From positions 1 through 7,768 of the forward strand of contig JAFXPV010000082.1 in NCBI GenBank assembly GCA_017527625.1: a stretch of 7,768 nt of DNA, in the 5' to 3' direction. The notes beneath the pieces are model-generated. The model ran no database searches. It was given only the letters and a program-made list of their open reading frames with translations, and was not told where the DNA came from. This DNA is from Bacteroidales bacterium (lineage in GTDB: Bacteria > Bacteroidota > Bacteroidia > Bacteroidales > UBA932). Position numbers and translations under genes: made by a program. Shown here piece by piece: positions 5,033 through 7,768 of the stretch (position 1 is the stretch's first letter; each line of letters starts with the position of its first letter).

Positions 5033-6538
5033 ATGGCCAAGAAAAACACGGCTGACGTTGGATTTGAAAAACAAATTTGGAACGCAGCAGACGTTTTAAG
5101 AGGTAGCATGGATGCATCTGAATACAAGCATGTTGTGTTAGGCCTCATTTTTCTCAAGTATATTTCGGACCGATTTGAACAGCGATACGCCGAATTAGTA
5201 GATGAAGGTTACGGAATGGAAGAAGACAAAGACGAATATACCAGCGTCAATATCTTCTGGGTACCAGCCAAAGCAAGATGGGAAACTATTGCTGGTGCAG
5301 CCCACACCCCCGAAATCGGTCTTGTCATTGACGAAGCAATGCGAATGATTGAGAGTGAGAATCTTAAGCTCAAAGGCATACTTCCGAAGAATTTTGCCCG
5401 TCCAGAATTGGATAAGCAGCGATTGGGCGATGTAGTGGACCTCTTCACCAACATCAACATGAAAGAACACGGCGACAGCAAGGACATCCTTGGCCGAACT
5501 TACGAGTACTGTCTCTCGATGTTCGCTTCCCAAGAGGGCAAGAACGCCGGCGAATTCTACACGCCCGCATGTATTGTGCGCACGCTCGTTGAGGTTCTGA
5601 AACCCTACCACGGCCGCGTTTTCGACCCGGCCTGCGGCTCCGGCGGCATGTTCGTCCAGTCCGCTAAATTCATTGAGCGTCACCAGGGAAGGATTGCAGA
5701 CATTTCTGTCTATGGCCAGGAAAGCAATCCCACCACTTGGAAGATGGCCCAGATGAACCTGGCCATCCGCGGCATCGATGCAGATCTTGGCAAAGCCAAT
5801 GCAGACTCCTTCCTCAACGACCAGCACTCCACCCTGAAGGCCGACTTCGTGATGGCAAATCCTCCGTTCAATATGAGCGACTGGGGCGCCGACAAACTTC
5901 AGGACGATGTGCGTTGGAAATACGGCATCCCCCCTGCTGGAAACGCCAACTTTGCTTGGCTGCAGCATATGATTCACCACCTCTCGCCGGTTGGCAAAAT
6001 TGGTATGGTGCTCGCCAATGGCTCCCTCTCTTCCCAGAGTGGTGGCGAAGGATCCATCCGTGAGAACATCCTTAAAGCAGACCTCGTGGAATGCATTGTA
6101 GCGCTGCCTGGCCAGCTCTTTTATTCCACCGGCATCCCCGTGTCGTTGTGGTTCCTCAACCGCAACAAGAAGCAGCCCGGCAAGACCCTCTTCATTGACG
6201 CCCGCAACCTGGGCACCATGGTAACCCGCCGTCTGCGCGAGCTGATGGAAGAGGACATTATGAAGATTGCCGAAACCTACGACAAATACGTAGCCGGTGA
6301 ATTGGAAGACGAAAAAGGCTTTTGCGCCGTAGCAACACTTGAGGACATCGCTAAACAGGACTACATTCTTACGCCCGGCCGTTATGTTGGCATTGCTGAG
6401 ACTAAGGATGATGGCGAGCCTTTCGAAGAGAAGATGACCCGTCTCACAAGTGAACTTTCAGAGATGTTCAAGAAGTCTCACGAGCTGGAGGAGGAAATCC
6501 GAAAGCAGCTCGCATCAATAGGTTTTGAACTGAAATAG
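5033..6538 (+). CDS. hsdM: Type I restriction-modification system DNA methyltransferase subunit HsdM
   Basis: A 501-residue N6-adenine methyltransferase subunit. With HsdS it methylates the recognition sequence, and with HsdR it forms the restriction complex. Residues 9-160 match the helical HsdM N-terminal domain (FEKQIWNAADVLRG; LKYISDRFE). GEFYTP (173-178) and DPACGSGGMF (198-207) form the S-adenosylmethionine site (motif I). NPPF (276-279) is catalytic motif IV for an exocyclic amino group. The C-terminal helix rich in Glu/Lys (about 463-495) fits the part that contacts HsdS. Length is usual for the family. The start at 5033 (Met-Ala-Lys-Lys) is chosen although the frame stays open to 4571, because the extra residues would be translated from the repeat and AT-rich leader and look unlike protein. 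The first 450 bases are AT-richer than the rest. hsdR and a full hsdS are not in the window. Confidence 0.97.
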   Translation: MAKKNTADVGFEKQIWNAADVLRGSMDASEYKHVVLGLIFLKYISDRFEQRYAELVDEGYGMEEDKDEYTSVNIFWVPAKARWETIAGAAHTPEIGLVIDEAMRMIESENLKLKGILPKNFARPELDKQRLGDVVDLFTNINMKEHGDSKDILGRTYEYCLSMFASQEGKNAGEFYTPACIVRTLVEVLKPYHGRVFDPACGSGGMFVQSAKFIERHQGRIADISVYGQESNPTTWKMAQMNLAIRGIDADLGKANADSFLNDQHSTLKADFVMANPPFNMSDWGADKLQDDVRWKYGIPPAGNANFAWLQHMIHHLSPVGKIGMVLANGSLSSQSGGEGSIRENILKADLVECIVALPGQLFYSTGIPVSLWFLNRNKKQPGKTLFIDARNLGTMVTRRLRELMEEDIMKIAETYDKYVAGELEDEKGFCAVATLEDIAKQDYILTPGRYVGIAETKDDGEPFEEKMTRLTSELSEMFKKSHELEEEIRKQLASIGFELK

Positions 6539-6576
6539 TGTATCTTATCCTCTTTGTTCATTTTAACACAGAGGAT

Positions 6577-7569
6577 ATGAAAGAAACATTTATCACCCAG
6601 ATTACGGAAGCAATGTCCGGAACATTGACAGTAGACCAGATGACCCAGCTGAGCAGCGTCTTATTGCAGACGCTTTCCGGCTACACGCTCATAGATGAAG
6701 GCGGCAAGGTCCAGGAGGACATTGTCACCAACACCCGTCTGCTGGAGATATTCCTGTCTGCCAAGCTGGTGGAAGGCTGCTCTGCCAAGACCATCAAATA
6801 CTACGAGACAACCATCAAGCAGCTGTTCCGATATATGCCTAAGGCCGTCAAAGATTACACGACTGATGACCTTCGCGCCTACTTGGCAGTCTTCCAGAAG
6901 AAGCACAAGTCCAGCAAGGTTACCATTGACAACATCCGCAGAATTTTCTCATCCTTCTTCTCCTGGCTGGAGGATGAGGACTTTATCCTGAAAAGCCCTG
7001 TTCGTCGTATTCACAAAGTCAAAACCGGAGAACAAGTTAAGGAAACAATCTCGGATGAGAATATGGAAATTCTTCGTGACAACTGCAAGAATATCCGTGA
7101 CCTGGCCATCATAGACCTGCTTTCCTCAACCGGAATGCGTGTCGGTGAATTGGTCAAGCTCAACCGAGCGGATGTCAATTTCAATGAGCGTGAGTGCATT
7201 GTCTTCGGTAAGGGCAACAAAGAAAGGGTGGTTTATTTCAACGCCCGGGCCAAGATTCACCTGCAGCAGTATCTCAAAAGCCGCAAGGATAAGAATCCGG
7301 CCCTGTTCGTGACGCTCGACAAACCGCACGAGAGGCTCCAGATCTCCGGCGTTGAGGTACGCCTCCGCCAACTGGGCCGCAGCCTTAAGGTGCCACGCAT
7401 CCATCCTCACAAGTTCCGCCGAACACTGGCCACCATGGCCATAGACAAAGGAATGCCCGTGGAGCAGGTGCAGAAACTCCTTGGTCACGTCAAGATTGAC
7501 ACTACCATGCGCTACGCAATGGTGAACCAGACCAACGTCAAACTCTCACACCGTAAATTCATCGCCTGA
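6577..7569 (+). CDS. Tyrosine recombinase/integrase of the type I RM locus (probable hsdS shufflase)
   Basis: A 330-residue phage-integrase-family recombinase with both standard domains. The SAM-like core-binding domain is at about 52-145 and the catalytic domain at about 158-325. All catalytic residues are present: Arg188 (STGMR), Lys212 or Lys215 in the beta-hairpin GKGNKER, His278-x-x-Arg281, His304 (LLGH) and the nucleophile Tyr313 (TTMRYA). It should therefore be active. It starts 38 bases after hsdM on the same strand and overlaps the hsdS fragment by one base (TGATG), so it is part of the RM transcript. Recombinases in this setting in Bacteroidales invert or exchange hsdS halves to change DNA specificity, and that role is inferred here from context. 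The ATG at 6577, preceded by GAGG, is preferred; a GTG at 6538 overlapping the hsdM stop would add 13 hydrophobic residues. A roughly 50-residue N-terminal extension precedes the core-binding domain. Confidence 0.93.
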   Translation: MKETFITQITEAMSGTLTVDQMTQLSSVLLQTLSGYTLIDEGGKVQEDIVTNTRLLEIFLSAKLVEGCSAKTIKYYETTIKQLFRYMPKAVKDYTTDDLRAYLAVFQKKHKSSKVTIDNIRRIFSSFFSWLEDEDFILKSPVRRIHKVKTGEQVKETISDENMEILRDNCKNIRDLAIIDLLSSTGMRVGELVKLNRADVNFNERECIVFGKGNKERVVYFNARAKIHLQQYLKSRKDKNPALFVTLDKPHERLQISGVEVRLRQLGRSLKVPRIHPHKFRRTLATMAIDKGMPVEQVQKLLGHVKIDTTMRYAMVNQTNVKLSHRKFIA

Positions 7570-7768
7570 TGACCGCACTTCACGCATACAGCCGTCGCAG
7601 GCGTCGTTTCTTGACCCCAAGGAGGCCAAGAAATCATAATTTAGAGGAACAGGCACAAGCGCTGTACAAGTCTTGGTTTGTTGATTTTGAGCCGTTTAAG
7701 GATGGTAGGTTTGTGGATTCTGAGCTGGGGATGATTCCAGAAAGCTGGAAAATTAAACGCGCAGAAGA
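7569..7768 (+). CDS. hsdS: HsdS specificity-subunit fragment lacking the first target-recognition domain (partial, runs off the right edge)
   Basis: The ATG at 7569-7571 overlaps the recombinase stop (TGATG) and opens a frame to the window end. Residues 2-21 are Arg-rich and unlike HsdS. From about residue 22 (7632) the reading matches the HsdS central conserved region: [20 protein letters not shown] (22-41), then ELGMIPESW. That segment normally follows the first target-recognition domain and leads into the second. The frame thus joins HsdS in the middle, and an entire first domain is missing. Either this is a silent half-gene cassette for recombinase-driven exchange, or it is translated from the overlap start as a half-size specificity subunit. 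Half-size HsdS proteins are known to work as dimers in some type I systems. An internal ATG at 7731 lies in MIPESW. A decayed pseudogene cannot be excluded without the downstream sequence. Confidence 0.8.
   Translation, partial: MTALHAYSRRRRRFLTPRRPRNHNLEEQAQALYKSWFVDFEPFKDGRFVDSELGMIPESWKIKRAE
7607..7633. repeat. Candidate recombination site at the hsdS junction
   Basis: TTTCTTG (7607-7613) and CAAGAAA (7627-7633) are perfect inverted 7-bp arms around 13 bases. The right arm ends exactly where recognisable HsdS sequence starts. Paired inverted arms around a short core are the form used by tyrosine recombinases, and one is encoded directly upstream. The spacer is longer than the 6-8 bases common for such cores, and no second copy is in the window, so this stays a candidate. 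Confidence 0.35.

Noticed and set aside
5035..5044. GGCCAAGAAA shared with the hsdS junction (7624-7633), considered as a second recombination site.
   Set aside because: It is only 10 bp, it lies in the common Met-Ala-Lys-Lys coding start, and the opposite arm TTTCTTG is absent there, so chance is the simpler explanation.
5195..5980. Minus-strand frame of 261 codons inside hsdM.
   Set aside because: It is antisense to well-conserved HsdM motifs and has no recognisable domain.
6538..6576. GTG start for the recombinase, overlapping the hsdM stop.
   Set aside because: It is possible, but the added 13 residues are not family-like and the ATG at 6577 with GAGG just upstream is the better start; kept only as an alternative.

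Overview
The window looks like a chromosomal segment of a member of the Bacteroidota, probably a gut- or rumen-type Bacteroidales. The evidence is TAnnTTTG-type -7 promoter elements ahead of genes, little Shine-Dalgarno signal at starts, a lipoprotein plant-galactan hydrolase, and a type I restriction-modification (RM) locus with its own tyrosine recombinase. No RNA gene or CRISPR array was seen. Taxonomy is an inference from these traits.

Left part (1-4450), ordinary metabolic genes. On the minus strand an S-adenosylhomocysteine-hydrolase-family gene (89-1339) is followed after 20 bases by the start of a secreted protein that runs off the window edge (1-68). A compact divergent promoter region (1340-1410), with two face-to-face -7 elements inside an inverted repeat, separates it from a plus-strand pair: a sugar-nucleotidyltransferase-like gene (1411-2145) and, one base later, a GH53 endo-galactanase lipoprotein (2147-3346). 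This pair converges, stop codon against stop codon, on a minus-strand cation diffusion facilitator (CDF) transporter (3347-4450) that has Mn-type metal-site residues and an apparently doubled C-terminal domain.

Middle (4451-5032), 582 bases without a credible gene. It holds the CDF promoter, a cluster of copies of a TCGCATAC motif including a perfect 15-bp inverted pair, a 175-bp element bounded by 24-bp imperfect inverted repeats (MITE-like), and then an AT-rich leader for the RM genes.

Right part (5033-7768), an RM island. hsdM (methyltransferase subunit) is followed by a tyrosine recombinase and then, overlapping its stop codon, by a coding stretch that joins HsdS (specificity subunit) only at its central conserved region, with no first target-recognition domain. 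This order fits the known phase-variable type I RM loci of Bacteroidales, in which a locus-encoded recombinase shuffles hsdS halves. The remaining hsdS parts and hsdR would lie beyond the right edge. A 7-bp inverted repeat with a 13-base spacer lies just upstream of the point where HsdS homology begins and is a candidate crossover site.

The observations most worth following are the hsdS half-gene junction, the MITE-like repeat, and substitutions in the predicted adenine pocket of the SAH hydrolase homologue that suggest S-inosylhomocysteine as substrate.
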